DNA of 64,000 nucleotides from Treponema sp. (lineage in GTDB: Bacteria; Spirochaetota; Spirochaetia; Treponematales; Treponemataceae): contig JAGBBT010000094.1 of the NCBI GenBank assembly GCA_017938365.1, positions 1-64,000 on the forward strand. The letters run 5' to 3'. How positions within the stretch are numbered: the first letter of the stretch is position 1; each line of letters starts with the position of its first letter. The notes beneath the pieces were generated by a model. The model was not told the origin of the DNA. It did no database searches and worked only from the letters and a program-made list of their open reading frames with translations. Shown piece by piece: positions 1-7,894 of this stretch. The position numbers and the translations under genes were made by a program.

Positions 1-38
1 CCTAAGTCTAGCGTGTATGCCAGTTTCACCACTCTCGC
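1..38 (-). tRNA. tRNA-Leu (anticodon TAG), 5' part only
   Basis: Read on the minus strand, position 38 begins GCGAGAG followed by a leucine-type D arm and the anticodon-stem start CTAGA with loop CTTAGGA, giving anticodon TAG. The 3' half lies beyond the left edge of the window. It is the last visible member of a minus-strand tRNA cluster. Confidence 0.85.
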
Positions 39-51
39 GAGATTTTATACT

Positions 52-124
52 TGAGCGACCGGGGGCTCGAACCCCGGACCCACAGATTAAGAGTCTGTTG
101 CTCTACCAACTGAGCTAGTCGCCC
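52..124 (-). tRNA. tRNA-Lys (anticodon CTT)
   Basis: The minus strand folds as a standard tRNA: acceptor GGGCGAC pairs with GTCGCTC (one G.T), the anticodon loop is CTCTTAA (anticodon CTT), the T arm has a GTTCGAG loop and the discriminator is A. No CCA is encoded. It lies between the Leu and Arg tRNA genes in one cluster. Confidence 0.95.
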
Positions 125-150
125 ATCTTGTTTTTTGCCAACTGCAACTT

Positions 151-224
151 TGCGTCCGACACGGCTCGAACGTGCAACCTACGGATTCGAAGTCCGTTGC
201 TCTATCCAATTGAGCTACGAACGC
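151..224 (-). tRNA. tRNA-Arg (anticodon TCG)
   Basis: The minus-strand cloverleaf has acceptor GCGTTCG pairing with CGGACGC (one T.G), an anticodon stem ACGGA/TCCGT and loop CTTCGAA, so the anticodon is TCG. The discriminator is A and CCA is not encoded. It is the second gene of the His-Arg-Lys-Leu cluster in transcription order. Confidence 0.95.
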
Positions 225-259
225 ATATTACGGTTACTGTCTGAACCGATGCGAAAGTG

Positions 260-332
260 GGTGCCTGATGGGGTTCGAACCCACGACAACCAGATCCACA
301 ATCTGGCGCTCTACCACTGAACTACAGGCACC
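260..332 (-). tRNA. tRNA-His (anticodon GTG)
   Basis: The minus strand gives acceptor G-GTGCCTG, with the extra 5' G typical of tRNA-His encoded opposite a C, pairing with CAGGCAC. The anticodon loop is TTGTGGA (GTG). It is the first gene of the tRNA cluster, directly behind the promoter at 351-380. Confidence 0.95.
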
Positions 333-350
333 ATGCAACTGACGAATGAT

Positions 351-380
351 AATATATCAAAAAAATGTTTTATGTGTCAA
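351..380 (-). promoter_or_regulatory. sigma-70 promoter of the His-Arg-Lys-Leu tRNA cluster
   Basis: On the minus strand TTGACA (375-380) is followed after 18 bases by TATATT (351-356), about 20 bases before the mature 5' end of tRNA-His. The match is 6/6 and 5/6 to consensus. It is divergent from the flagellar promoter at 427-453. Confidence 0.75.
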
Positions 381-426
381 TATTCCACAATCTAAAAATA
401 GCAAAACATAATTTTATTTTTTCTAT

Positions 427-453
427 TAAGTGTTAGATTTATTTTTCCGATAA
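427..453 (+). promoter_or_regulatory. sigma-28 (FliA) type promoter of the flgN-flgK-flgL-fliW-csrA operon
   Basis: TAAG (427-430, start of the -35 octamer) and TCCGATAA (446-453) are arranged with the 11-base gap between octamers seen in the flagellar consensus TAAAGTTT-N11-GCCGATAA. The -10 box matches 7 of 8. Transcription would start about 18-20 bases before the flgN ATG, leaving a short leader with a GAGGTG ribosome site. Confidence 0.7.
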
Positions 454-477
454 ACATAAGAGAAAAAGAGGTGTTTT

Positions 478-924
478 ATGAATAACGAAATTGAACTAAA
501 AAATCAAATTATAGAAATAATGCAACAAGAAAGTGATTTATTGGATGTAATTCTTTCTCAGCAAAGTGTTGTTCATAAATCTGTTTCTAAAAGAAATTGG
601 GAAAATATAGAATCCGTTATGTCTAATTTGCAAGATCTTAGTGATAAGTTTGTAGAATTGGAAAGTAAACGTGTATTACTTTGTAATCAAATAAATATTT
701 TTCAAGATCCAGAATTATCACCTGTGATAAGAAATGTAAGGACAAAATTGAATAAATCAAAAGTGGAAAATAGAGTTCTTAATGAATATATTTCTACTAC
801 AAGAAAGTTTCTTCAAGGAATATTTGATGAAGTTATACCTCAAAGAAGAAATGTTTTATATTCGAAAAATGGTAATGTTATAAAACCAGAATTAAGTAGT
901 GTTGTTCTTAATCAGTTTATTTAG
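478..924 (+). CDS. flgN: FlgN-family flagellar export chaperone
   Basis: This 148-residue protein is mostly alpha-helical and charged, with heptad-like patterns in residues 1-75 and 90-115. That shape and its position immediately before flgK and flgL are what is expected of FlgN, the cytoplasmic chaperone that keeps the hook-filament junction proteins FlgK and FlgL export-competent. Sequence similarity within this family is weak, so the call rests on length, helical character and gene order. It is first in the operon, with a good ribosome site (GAGGTG) and a sigma-28-type promoter just upstream; flgK follows within about 12 bases. No signal peptide or membrane segment is visible. Confidence 0.65.
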   Translation: MNNEIELKNQIIEIMQQESDLLDVILSQQSVVHKSVSKRNWENIESVMSNLQDLSDKFVELESKRVLLCNQINIFQDPELSPVIRNVRTKLNKSKVENRVLNEYISTTRKFLQGIFDEVIPQRRNVLYSKNGNVIKPELSSVVLNQFI

Positions 925-935
925 GAGTGTGTATT

Positions 936-2804
936 ATGGCTAATGCATTTGCGGGAATTGAAATTGGAAAAAGAAGTATAATGACTCATAGTCAGCAGAT
1001 TCAAACTGCTGGCCATAATATTTCGAATGCAGATACAGAAGGGTATTCTCGTCAGAGAGTTCAAGTAAAGACTTTTGATCCTTTGTATAGACCTGATTTA
1101 TCTAGAGCAGGTACACCTGGTCAAATTGGTCAAGGAACTTCTATAGAAAGCATAACTCGTCTTCGTGATGAAATGTTAGATCAGAGAATTGTGGCACAGA
1201 ATAATCAAGAGTCTTATTGGGGAACTAGAGAAAAGTACTATGTGATGATTGAACAGATTTATAATGAACCTCATGATATTTCTGTTCGTACAAATATGGA
1301 TAAATTTTGGCAATCATGGCAAGAATTGTCTATGTATCCAGAAAACAAGGCTGCTCGTCAGGCTGTTGTAACTCGTGGAGAATCTTTAACAGAATCTATT
1401 TCACAGCGTTTTAAATCATTATCTGGAATTGGTACTTTAATTAATAGTGATATTGAAGCAAATGTAAAACAGATTAATGATTATGCAAAACAAATTGCTG
1501 AAATTAATTCTGAAATTGTTCGTTCAAAAGCAATGGGAGATAATCCAAATGATTTACTTGATAGACGAGATGTTCTTGTAGAAAAATTATCTGGTTTAGC
1601 AAATATAACAAGTGATCAACGCGATTCAGATGAATTTATGGTTCATATTGACGGACAAGTTCTCGTTCAAGGAAATGTACATAGAGGTTTTGAATTAGTA
1701 TCTAATGTAGATAATAATGGTTATGATACTGTCGTATGGAATGATACAAAAATAGTAGCAAATATTTCTGGAGGTTCTTTAGGTGCATTAATTGAACTGA
1801 GAGATGTTGATGTTCGTAATGAAACTCAGTCATTAAATACAATGGCAATGAATTTTGCAGATTTAGTTAATGATGTACATAGGGCAGGTATTGGTGCTAA
1901 TAATGTAAGTGGATTAGATTTTTTTACACAACATCCTTTTGTAACTGATGTAAATGGAAATTATGACCGTAATGGAGATGGTGTAGAGGATTCTTCTTAT
2001 GTGTTTAGATTTACAGGTTCAAATTCATTAAATTTACAGGATAAAGTCGGTCTTGAAGGTGTGATGACTTTATCTGGTAAAAACGGAAATATACAAGTTC
2101 CATATCATTCTACTGATACAGTTGATGATGTGATAAAAAGAATTAACGACTCTGATGGTGAAGTAAAAGCTTATTTAGATCGTAATAATCGTCTTGTATT
2201 AAAAGCCACAACAGCTTCTGGTATGGAAAATCCTGATTTTGTAATTCGTCATGTTGAAGATTCTGGATTATTTTTAGCAGGTTATTCTGGAATTTTAAGA
2301 AGTAGTGGTGTAGATGGTGCTTACGATTTTGCAACTGCAAATGCTGTTAATTCTTTAGTTGCTGAGTATTCTGTTGCTCCTGTAAATAATCCTGCAGAAT
2401 ATATTGCTGTAAACGAAAATATTAAAAATGATGTTTTAAGTGTTGCAGCAGCATTTCCTGATAGTAGAGGAAAGTCTGTCTTAGGAGACGGGCGTGCAGC
2501 TGTAGAAATTGCATCAATCAGAAATACTGATGTTATGATTGGCTATTCTCGTACTTTTGATGATTATTTTGCTGATTCTGTTACAAATGTGGGATTAAAA
2601 GGTGAACAAGCTGAAAATATGCTTTTAAGTCAGAATTCTATTATGAATGATTTGCGTGGTTTAAGAGATTCAATTAGTGGTGTAAATATTGATGAAGAAT
2701 TGGCTGATATCATAAAATTTCAGCATGGTTATAATGCGGCTGCAAGATTTGTAACTGTTATCGATGAAATGTTAGATACTGTTATAAATCGTCTTGGTGT
2801 ATAG
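936..2804 (+). CDS. flgK: flagellar hook-associated protein 1 (FlgK)
   Basis: FlgK is the first hook-filament junction protein, exported by the flagellar type III system and assembled between hook and FlaB filament in the periplasm. The N terminus has the conserved axial-protein region with HNISNADTEGYSRQRV near residues 27-42, and the C terminus ends in a heptad-rich helix (KFQHGYNAAARFVTVIDEM) typical of rod/hook/filament proteins. The length of 622 residues is in the normal range. The start is the ATG at 936, eight bases after AGGAG; an upstream in-frame GTG at 927 lies inside that ribosome site. It follows flgN and precedes flgL by 19 bases. Confidence 0.95.
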   Translation: MANAFAGIEIGKRSIMTHSQQIQTAGHNISNADTEGYSRQRVQVKTFDPLYRPDLSRAGTPGQIGQGTSIESITRLRDEMLDQRIVAQNNQESYWGTREKYYVMIEQIYNEPHDISVRTNMDKFWQSWQELSMYPENKAARQAVVTRGESLTESISQRFKSLSGIGTLINSDIEANVKQINDYAKQIAEINSEIVRSKAMGDNPNDLLDRRDVLVEKLSGLANITSDQRDSDEFMVHIDGQVLVQGNVHRGFELVSNVDNNGYDTVVWNDTKIVANISGGSLGALIELRDVDVRNETQSLNTMAMNFADLVNDVHRAGIGANNVSGLDFFTQHPFVTDVNGNYDRNGDGVEDSSYVFRFTGSNSLNLQDKVGLEGVMTLSGKNGNIQVPYHSTDTVDDVIKRINDSDGEVKAYLDRNNRLVLKATTASGMENPDFVIRHVEDSGLFLAGYSGILRSSGVDGAYDFATANAVNSLVAEYSVAPVNNPAEYIAVNENIKNDVLSVAAAFPDSRGKSVLGDGRAAVEIASIRNTDVMIGYSRTFDDYFADSVTNVGLKGEQAENMLLSQNSIMNDLRGLRDSISGVNIDEELADIIKFQHGYNAAARFVTVIDEMLDTVINRLGV

Positions 2805-2823
2805 TTTTTGGAGGTAAATTATT

Positions 2824-4068
2824 ATGAGAAGAATTAGTTCACAAATGAATAATAATGATACTCAATATAATCTAAGAATACAGGAACGTCGCCTAAATAA
2901 AATAACTAATCAACTTGGAACACAACAAAGAATTCAATCTTTAAGAGATGATCCTATTGCTGCTGGTCATTTAGTAAAATATCAATCTTATTTAACTCGT
3001 GTAAATAATTTTGAAAAAAACGCATTAACATTAAGTGACCAGTTTAAATATCGAGAAGGATATATGCAGAATTCTTTAGAAATAATGCATCGTGTAAGAG
3101 AATTAGCTGTTACAGGTGCAAATGGAATTTATTCTAAAGATGATATGTATAATATGGCTGTAGAAGTTAATGAGCTTTTGGGAGAACTTGTTCAAAATGC
3201 GAATGCTGTAGGACCTGATGGAAATTCGATTTTTGCAGGTACAAACACAGATAGTGTTGCTTTTGAAGTTGATTTTGGAGCTGTAGAAGGTTCTTCTGTG
3301 CCTCTTATTTCAAATGTACGCTATAACGGTACTATAGATCAAAATTCTATAGAGGTTGATGAAAATAAGTTTGTGACTGTAGATAATGTAGGAAACAGAA
3401 CTTTTTGGGCTGAAAACCAAAGACTTTTTGGTGGAAGAGATGCGTCTTCGTGGCAAGTAAAAGAAGAAAGTGTAATTAATGTAGATGGTCAAAAAATAGT
3501 TCTTGAAACTGGTGATAACGTATATTCCTTAGTTTCTAAAATTAATAATAGTGGTGCTGCAGTAAAGGCTAGTGTGGATCCTATAACAAACGGGTTAAAT
3601 TTGATTACAACAGATGCTCGTCAGCTTTGGCTTGAAGATGTTTCTGGTTCAGCATTAAATGAATTAGGTATAATAAAAGATTCAAGTCAAAAACCACCTT
3701 ATAATATTGGTGATTCTGTAAGAGTTTCTGGAGGCTCTCTTTTTGATTCTGTTATAGCGTTAAGAGATGCAATGCTTTCTGGAGATAATGAAACAATCGG
3801 AAGTCGTGTTTTAGCTAGTTTAGACAGTGGCATTAATACATTAGTTACTCGTGTTGCTAAAACAGGTTCTGAATTTGAGAGACTTCAGAATAATGCTTTA
3901 AGAAATTCAGCTACGGCATTGAATGTGACATCAAATATAAGTAGAGAAGGTGATTTAGATATTACCAAAGCTATTACTGATGAAAAAATGCTTGAATATA
4001 CACAACAAGCTACATTAAGTAATGCAGGAAAAATGTATTCGTCAACTTTACTAGACTATATGAGATAA
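2824..4068 (+). CDS. flgL: flagellar hook-associated protein 3 (FlgL)
   Basis: FlgL is the second junction protein, between FlgK and the flagellin filament. The 414-residue sequence begins with a flagellin-like helix (MRRISSQMNNNDTQYNLRIQ), has a variable middle (residues about 140-290) and ends with a helix resembling flagellin C termini (EYTQQATLSNAGKMYSSTLLDYMR). The ribosome site GGAGG lies eight bases before the ATG. Longer than enteric FlgL, as is usual in spirochaetes, because of the inserted middle domain. It lies between flgK and fliW in one operon. Confidence 0.93.
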   Translation: MRRISSQMNNNDTQYNLRIQERRLNKITNQLGTQQRIQSLRDDPIAAGHLVKYQSYLTRVNNFEKNALTLSDQFKYREGYMQNSLEIMHRVRELAVTGANGIYSKDDMYNMAVEVNELLGELVQNANAVGPDGNSIFAGTNTDSVAFEVDFGAVEGSSVPLISNVRYNGTIDQNSIEVDENKFVTVDNVGNRTFWAENQRLFGGRDASSWQVKEESVINVDGQKIVLETGDNVYSLVSKINNSGAAVKASVDPITNGLNLITTDARQLWLEDVSGSALNELGIIKDSSQKPPYNIGDSVRVSGGSLFDSVIALRDAMLSGDNETIGSRVLASLDSGINTLVTRVAKTGSEFERLQNNALRNSATALNVTSNISREGDLDITKAITDEKMLEYTQQATLSNAGKMYSSTLLDYMR

Positions 4069-4073
4069 TTTTT

Positions 4074-4119
4074 AAAGGAGGAAAAATAAACTAATTTTTA
4101 GGTTTATTTTAAAGTTATG
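4074..4119 (+). promoter_or_regulatory. structured translation-initiation region of fliW
   Basis: A full Shine-Dalgarno AAAGGAGG (4074-4081) is 35 bases before the fliW ATG (4117), too far to work in linear form. Between them a perfect 9-bp inverted repeat (4083-4091 with 4102-4110, ten-base loop) would fold out 28 bases and leave about 7 bases of effective spacing. No other start codon lies at a normal distance from this site. Confidence 0.55.
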
Positions 4120-4560
4120 GAAATACAAACAAAAACAATGGGTACGGTTCAAATAGACGAAAAGCAGATATTAAACTTTCCTTATGGACTTTTTGGTTTT
4201 GAAGATTTTCACAAGTTTGTAATAATAGAAGCTGAGTACGAACCTTTTTTATGGTTACAGTCTTTAGATGAAAAGAGTCTAGCTTTTATTATTGTGGATC
4301 CGTTTTTAATTGTTAATGATTATGAAGTTGATATTGATGATAAAACTCTGTCTGAGATTGGAATTGATTCTCCAGCTGATGTTGTTGTATTTGCGATAGT
4401 AACAATTCCGGCAGACGGTGGACCTGTTACAGCGAATCTTCAAGGACCCCTTGTTATTAATAGAAAAAATAATACGGCTCTTCAAGTTATTCTTTCAGAT
4501 TCTAAATGGAATACAAAGTATAATATTATAAAATCGTTAAAATCGAAGGAATCAAAATAA
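4117..4560 (+). CDS. fliW: flagellar assembly factor FliW
   Basis: FliW binds flagellin and also binds and antagonises CsrA, coupling flagellin translation to filament assembly. The 147-residue protein has the family opening ([13 protein letters not shown]), the [18 protein letters not shown] segment near residues 21-38 and the terminal region leading to [20 protein letters not shown]. The start is set by the family N terminus; its Shine-Dalgarno is displaced by a hairpin (see 4074-4119). The stop overlaps the csrA ATG by one base, so the two partner proteins are translationally coupled. Confidence 0.95.
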   Translation: MEIQTKTMGTVQIDEKQILNFPYGLFGFEDFHKFVIIEAEYEPFLWLQSLDEKSLAFIIVDPFLIVNDYEVDIDDKTLSEIGIDSPADVVVFAIVTIPADGGPVTANLQGPLVINRKNNTALQVILSDSKWNTKYNIIKSLKSKESK

Positions 4561-4784
4561 TGCTGATATTATCAAGAAAAGTCGATGAAAAAATAAAAAT
4601 AGGTGATGATATTACAATTACTATAATTGATATTGATAACCAACAAGTTAAAATTGGTGTTGAAGCTCCTAAAAGTGTAAAGGTTTTTAGGCAGGAAGTC
4701 TTTGATGCAATTCAATCTGAAAATAAAGAAGCTGCGGCTAGCTCTGTTGCATTGGAAGCCCTTTGTAAGCTATTAGATAATTAG
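4560..4784 (+). CDS. csrA: carbon storage regulator CsrA
   Basis: CsrA is a small dimeric RNA-binding protein that represses translation by binding GGA motifs, often in hairpin loops over ribosome sites. The 74 residues show the family signature ([20 protein letters not shown], then [18 protein letters not shown]). It is last in the flgN-flgK-flgL-fliW-csrA operon, overlapping fliW by one base. Likely targets are visible in this window: both flaB leaders have GGA-loop hairpins (11384-11399, 12616-12639). The C-terminal tail beyond residue 55 is slightly longer than in E. coli CsrA. Its stop is one base from the convergent tsaB stop. Confidence 0.97.
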   Translation: MLILSRKVDEKIKIGDDITITIIDIDNQQVKIGVEAPKSVKVFRQEVFDAIQSENKEAAASSVALEALCKLLDN

Positions 4785-4785
4785 T

Positions 4786-5460
4786 TTATTTGCTTTCTAA
4801 TGCAAGTTCAGCTTCACTTTTTCTTAAATATTCAGGCCCTTCGTATTCATCGAGGGGCTTTTCATTTTCATGAATCATTTCTTCTGCAATTTTAAAAAGT
4901 AAGTCTGTAGAAAAAACTGTACCTTCAAAATTTATGATATTTAATTTAGGATATTTAGATTTTAAAAGGGAAACTAATTCACCAGCATCAGGCCCAACAC
5001 AGAGAATATTTTTTTCTTTTTTTATTTTTTTATAAAGCTCTGATTCTGTTATGTCTTGAGGTTTTAGTATTTCTTTTCCATTTTTATACAAAGCCGCAAA
5101 AAATTGATTTTTTTTTGCATCTATTGTAGAAAGAATTGTTCCTTTGTAATTTTTGTAAGGTTCTGCATATACTCTTAATGTTGAAACTCCGTAGATAGGA
5201 ATGCCAAAAGCTAATTCTAAAGATTTTGCAGCAGAAAAAGCAATTCTTAAACCTGTAAATGTTCCAGGTCCTTTACATAGTGAAATATAGTTTAAATCTT
5301 TTGGTGAAAGCTTTGCTTTTGACAATACATAATCGATAGAAGGCAGAATTTCCTGAGCTTGTTTTGGACCTATGTCTAAAGAAATAGAAACTTTTTCATT
5401 TTCATTCTTTGCACTTATAATCATACATGATGATGCTGAATCAATAGCTAACGCTTTCAA
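4786..5460 (-). CDS. tsaB: tRNA threonylcarbamoyladenosine biosynthesis protein TsaB
   Basis: TsaB is the inactive TsaD paralogue of the complex (with TsaD, TsaE) that makes t6A37 in ANN-decoding tRNAs. The N terminus KALAIDSASSCM matches the ASKHA-fold start and GPGTFTGLRIAFSAAKSLE (about residues 65-85) is the family hallmark. The start chosen is TTG at 5460: it follows GGAG by seven bases, overlaps the tsaE stop (TTGA) and begins just where the family does; an upstream TTG at 5481 would add seven residues without a ribosome site. 224 residues. Last gene of a long minus-strand transcript beginning at flaB. Confidence 0.9.
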   Translation of the reverse strand: MKALAIDSASSCMIISAKNENEKVSISLDIGPKQAQEILPSIDYVLSKAKLSPKDLNYISLCKGPGTFTGLRIAFSAAKSLELAFGIPIYGVSTLRVYAEPYKNYKGTILSTIDAKKNQFFAALYKNGKEILKPQDITESELYKKIKKEKNILCVGPDAGELVSLLKSKYPKLNIINFEGTVFSTDLLFKIAEEMIHENEKPLDEYEGPEYLRKSEAELALESK

Positions 5461-5891
5461 TTTAATTCTCCATAAGGCCAATTTGTAATTGTGATTTTTC
5501 GTTGTTCAGAATTTTCGATAGGTTCTAATTTTAGTATAATGGTATTTTTAGGAAGTTCTTCCATTATTTTCTCACTCCATTCAATAATACAAACACCATT
5601 ACCGTAAATTATATCATCAACACCTAAATTTATAAAATCATCTGTTCCTTCTAATCTATATACATCCATATGGTATAAGGGAATTTTACCTTCGTATTCA
5701 GAAATCAAACAAAATGTTGGACTTGTTATAGTCTCTGTTACATTTAGAGCTTTTGCAATCCCTTTTGTAATAGTTGTTTTACCAGCTGCAAGTGTACCCT
5801 GCATTGCAATCACATCTCCCGGTTTGAGATGTGAACCAATTTTTATTCCTAAGTTAATTGTTTCTTCTGGTGAATTAGTAAAGAAAATCAT
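5457..5891 (-). CDS. tsaE: tRNA threonylcarbamoyladenosine biosynthesis ATPase TsaE
   Basis: TsaE is the small P-loop ATPase that drives turnover of the TsaB-TsaD complex in t6A formation. The 144-residue protein shows the Walker A GTLAAGKTT near residues 32-40, the ITSPTFCLISEY switch segment and the HMDVYRLEG motif, all diagnostic of the YjeE/TsaE family. The ATG overlaps the preceding stop (ATGA), and the stop overlaps the tsaB start, so translation is coupled on both sides. tsaE-tsaB pairing behind fliD and a PilZ gene is the arrangement I recall from T. pallidum. Confidence 0.95.
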   Translation of the reverse strand: MIFFTNSPEETINLGIKIGSHLKPGDVIAMQGTLAAGKTTITKGIAKALNVTETITSPTFCLISEYEGKIPLYHMDVYRLEGTDDFINLGVDDIIYGNGVCIIEWSEKIMEELPKNTIILKLEPIENSEQRKITITNWPYGELN

Positions 5892-6193
5892 AAAGGTAGG
5901 GCACCTTCGTTATCCATTGTGAGAATTTTTTCTTTTATTGATGTTGTAACAGGAACCACGGGATAATCAAATGTAATTCCAAATGGGTACTCAAGATATA
6001 TTAATTTGTTTCCAAGCGGATTCGTTTCTATAGTGAATGAAATTTTTACATCTTCAGTTTTGGCAAAAAATTCAAGTCTTGCAACTGCGGTGTAATTTCG
6101 TCTGTAGTAAATAAGTGTATCTTCGCCGACTATAGAATTTAGCTCTAAAACCTTCATACATAATAGAATAACGCAAAGACTATGTTCCGTCAA
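5888..6193 (-). CDS. conserved treponemal hypothetical protein
   Basis: I do not recognise a named family. The 101-codon ORF lies between the PilZ gene and tsaE and overlaps tsaE by four bases. Its sequence alternates hydrophobic and charged residues (TAVARLEFFAKTEDVKISFTIE), suggesting a small beta-rich domain. Two starts are possible: TTG at 6193, which has AGAGGA about ten bases upstream, and ATG near 6157, which has no ribosome site but gives a more natural N terminus (MKVLELNS). I report the longer form. The conserved position suggests it is expressed with the flagellar/t6A operon, but function is unknown. Confidence 0.6.
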   Translation of the reverse strand: MTEHSLCVILLCMKVLELNSIVGEDTLIYYRRNYTAVARLEFFAKTEDVKISFTIETNPLGNKLIYLEYPFGITFDYPVVPVTTSIKEKILTMDNEGALPL

Positions 6194-6198
6194 GGAAA

Positions 6199-7284
6199 CT
6201 AGTCCTCTATATTCTTGTAATTACTTGTTATAGCAGAAATTGAGTTCTTTGTTTTTTCTGTGATTTTTAAGAACTTAACATGAAGAACAAAAGTATTATA
6301 TTTTGTTTGAGATGTTCTTACTATAATTCCTAAAGCTTTGTCTAAATTTTTATTATCTAATGGTCCTTCAATAAATATATATTGACCACTCTTTATAGGT
6401 AAATTTGTAAGAATTCTACATCCACCTGCTGAAATATCAGCTAATGTTCCATTATGTTTTTGTTCACTTGGAATATATAAATCATAATTGTTTTGATTAT
6501 TTTGAGATGTTTTTGCATGACAGAATACGCATGGTTTCATTAATTCTATACGCTCTGATTCTCGTTTTGGAAGTAATGTAATTTTGTCTGACTGTGTACA
6601 AACAATTAAATCTGAATTATTTTTTCCTTTTTGATATCGAATTACTCTAGTTTCTAATTTATATGGCGATGAGTCTTTATGTACAAATATTAAGTCTATT
6701 TTTGAAAGAATCGCAGGTTTTTCATCTGGTTGTATAAAATTTGAAGGGAGGGTCAGATATAATTCTTCTTGATTAGATTCTGATAATAAAAATTGATAAT
6801 GAATACCTTGCGATGGTGTAAAAGTTAAATATGTTCCTAATGGAATTAATCTTGAATTTTTTATTAAAATTTGATTCCCAAAAGTTTTGAATAGTTTTGT
6901 TCTTAAATTAAATAATGTTGTTTTACCTAATTCATTCATATCTTTATCTAAAAGTTTGTATTGTTCTTTTAAATACGAATCTATATTTTTAGGGTCTCTT
7001 AGAAAATATTTTAAATTAGGAATTTTATATAGTTTAATCAAATAAGATAAATAATCATATTCAGCCTTTGAAAGTTTTGCTTTTTTTGATACTTCTACTA
7101 TATCTTTTGTTTTTGTTGGAGCATTTTTCTTTTTTTCCAAATATGCAGCAGAATCTCTATAAATACGCAAATATCTTGTAATTAATCCAATTATTACTAT
7201 AAAGACAACAATTATGGTAACAACGATGAAAAACGCAGAGAAGTTAAATTCGAGTCTAGCTGTTAATGGTGAACCACTATTCAA
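6199..7284 (-). CDS. membrane-anchored PilZ-domain protein (candidate c-di-GMP receptor)
   Basis: The protein has one N-terminal transmembrane helix (about residues 15-37), a 200-residue cytoplasmic middle region, and a C-terminal PilZ domain recognised by the R-x3-R motif in KRESERIEL (about residue 240) and DISAGGCRI (about residue 285), the two c-di-GMP-binding elements. A c-di-GMP sensor within the flagellin/fliD transcript is likely to affect motility, as PilZ proteins do in Borrelia and T. denticola. The start is TTG at 7284, seven bases after GGAGG; the spacing from the upstream stop is one base. 361 residues. The middle region matches no domain I can name. Confidence 0.8.
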   Translation of the reverse strand: MNSGSPLTARLEFNFSAFFIVVTIIVVFIVIIGLITRYLRIYRDSAAYLEKKKNAPTKTKDIVEVSKKAKLSKAEYDYLSYLIKLYKIPNLKYFLRDPKNIDSYLKEQYKLLDKDMNELGKTTLFNLRTKLFKTFGNQILIKNSRLIPLGTYLTFTPSQGIHYQFLLSESNQEELYLTLPSNFIQPDEKPAILSKIDLIFVHKDSSPYKLETRVIRYQKGKNNSDLIVCTQSDKITLLPKRESERIELMKPCVFCHAKTSQNNQNNYDLYIPSEQKHNGTLADISAGGCRILTNLPIKSGQYIFIEGPLDNKNLDKALGIIVRTSQTKYNTFVLHVKFLKITEKTKNSISAITSNYKNIED

Positions 7285-7285
7285 A

Positions 7286-7873
7286 TTAAACCTCCAAAGA
7301 TTTTGCTAGCATTTCAAGTCTTGGACTAATTTCATATTCTGCTAAATCTCCCGTCAAAACAGAATCTTTTGTTTCTAGTGCTTTTTCTAATTCGCTTAAA
7401 ATACCAGAAAAATCTAAGAAAAAGTCTGGTAAAGTTTTTCCATCTATTAAGAGATTTCCAAATTTATCAGGAAACAGAGCTGATAATGACGCTGTATGGC
7501 AAATATTGTCTATTAAATCTGCTAAAGATGTAATTAACTTATTTGCCTCATTATCTTTTCCACTTTGTAAGTAGATGGAAACAGATTTTAATTCATCAGC
7601 TAGTTTCAAACAGAATTTTCGCTCCTCCTCAAATGAAGCTTCAATTGCTGCTTGTGAAATAGTTTTTAATTCGATGATTGTATCATCTTTTAATTCTTCT
7701 TTTGCAGCCTCTTCAAAAAGGTCTGCACTAATATTTTTCCCATTTATTTGAATTGCAACTGTTGTTGTGTTTATCTTTTGACATTCTTCTTCAAATGCTT
7801 TTAATACATCACCTACAGTTTTTTCATCTTCTAATTGAACATCTAATTTTGAACCGTTAACAAATAATTCCAT
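7286..7873 (-). CDS. hypothetical flagellar-operon protein, possible chaperone-like helical domain
   Basis: This 195-residue cytoplasmic protein follows fliD. Residues 1-75 look like an alternating beta/alpha domain (MELFVNGSKLDVQLEDEKTVGDV), reminiscent of a small beta-grasp; residues 85-195 are helical, with a central stretch (ERKFCLKLADELKSVSIYLQ) whose character resembles FliS/FliT-type chaperones. Location between the filament cap gene and a PilZ gene suggests a flagellar role, but I cannot assign one. The ATG at 7873 has AGAGAGGA upstream. It is acidic overall and has no signal peptide. Confidence 0.6.
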   Translation of the reverse strand: MELFVNGSKLDVQLEDEKTVGDVLKAFEEECQKINTTTVAIQINGKNISADLFEEAAKEELKDDTIIELKTISQAAIEASFEEERKFCLKLADELKSVSIYLQSGKDNEANKLITSLADLIDNICHTASLSALFPDKFGNLLIDGKTLPDFFLDFSGILSELEKALETKDSVLTGDLAEYEISPRLEMLAKSLEV

Positions 7874-7894
7874 ATCATCCTCTCTTATATTTTA

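Noticed and set aside
135-320. A 61-codon plus-strand ORF
   Set aside because: It lies across the tRNA-Arg and tRNA-His genes on the opposite strand and has no ribosome site.
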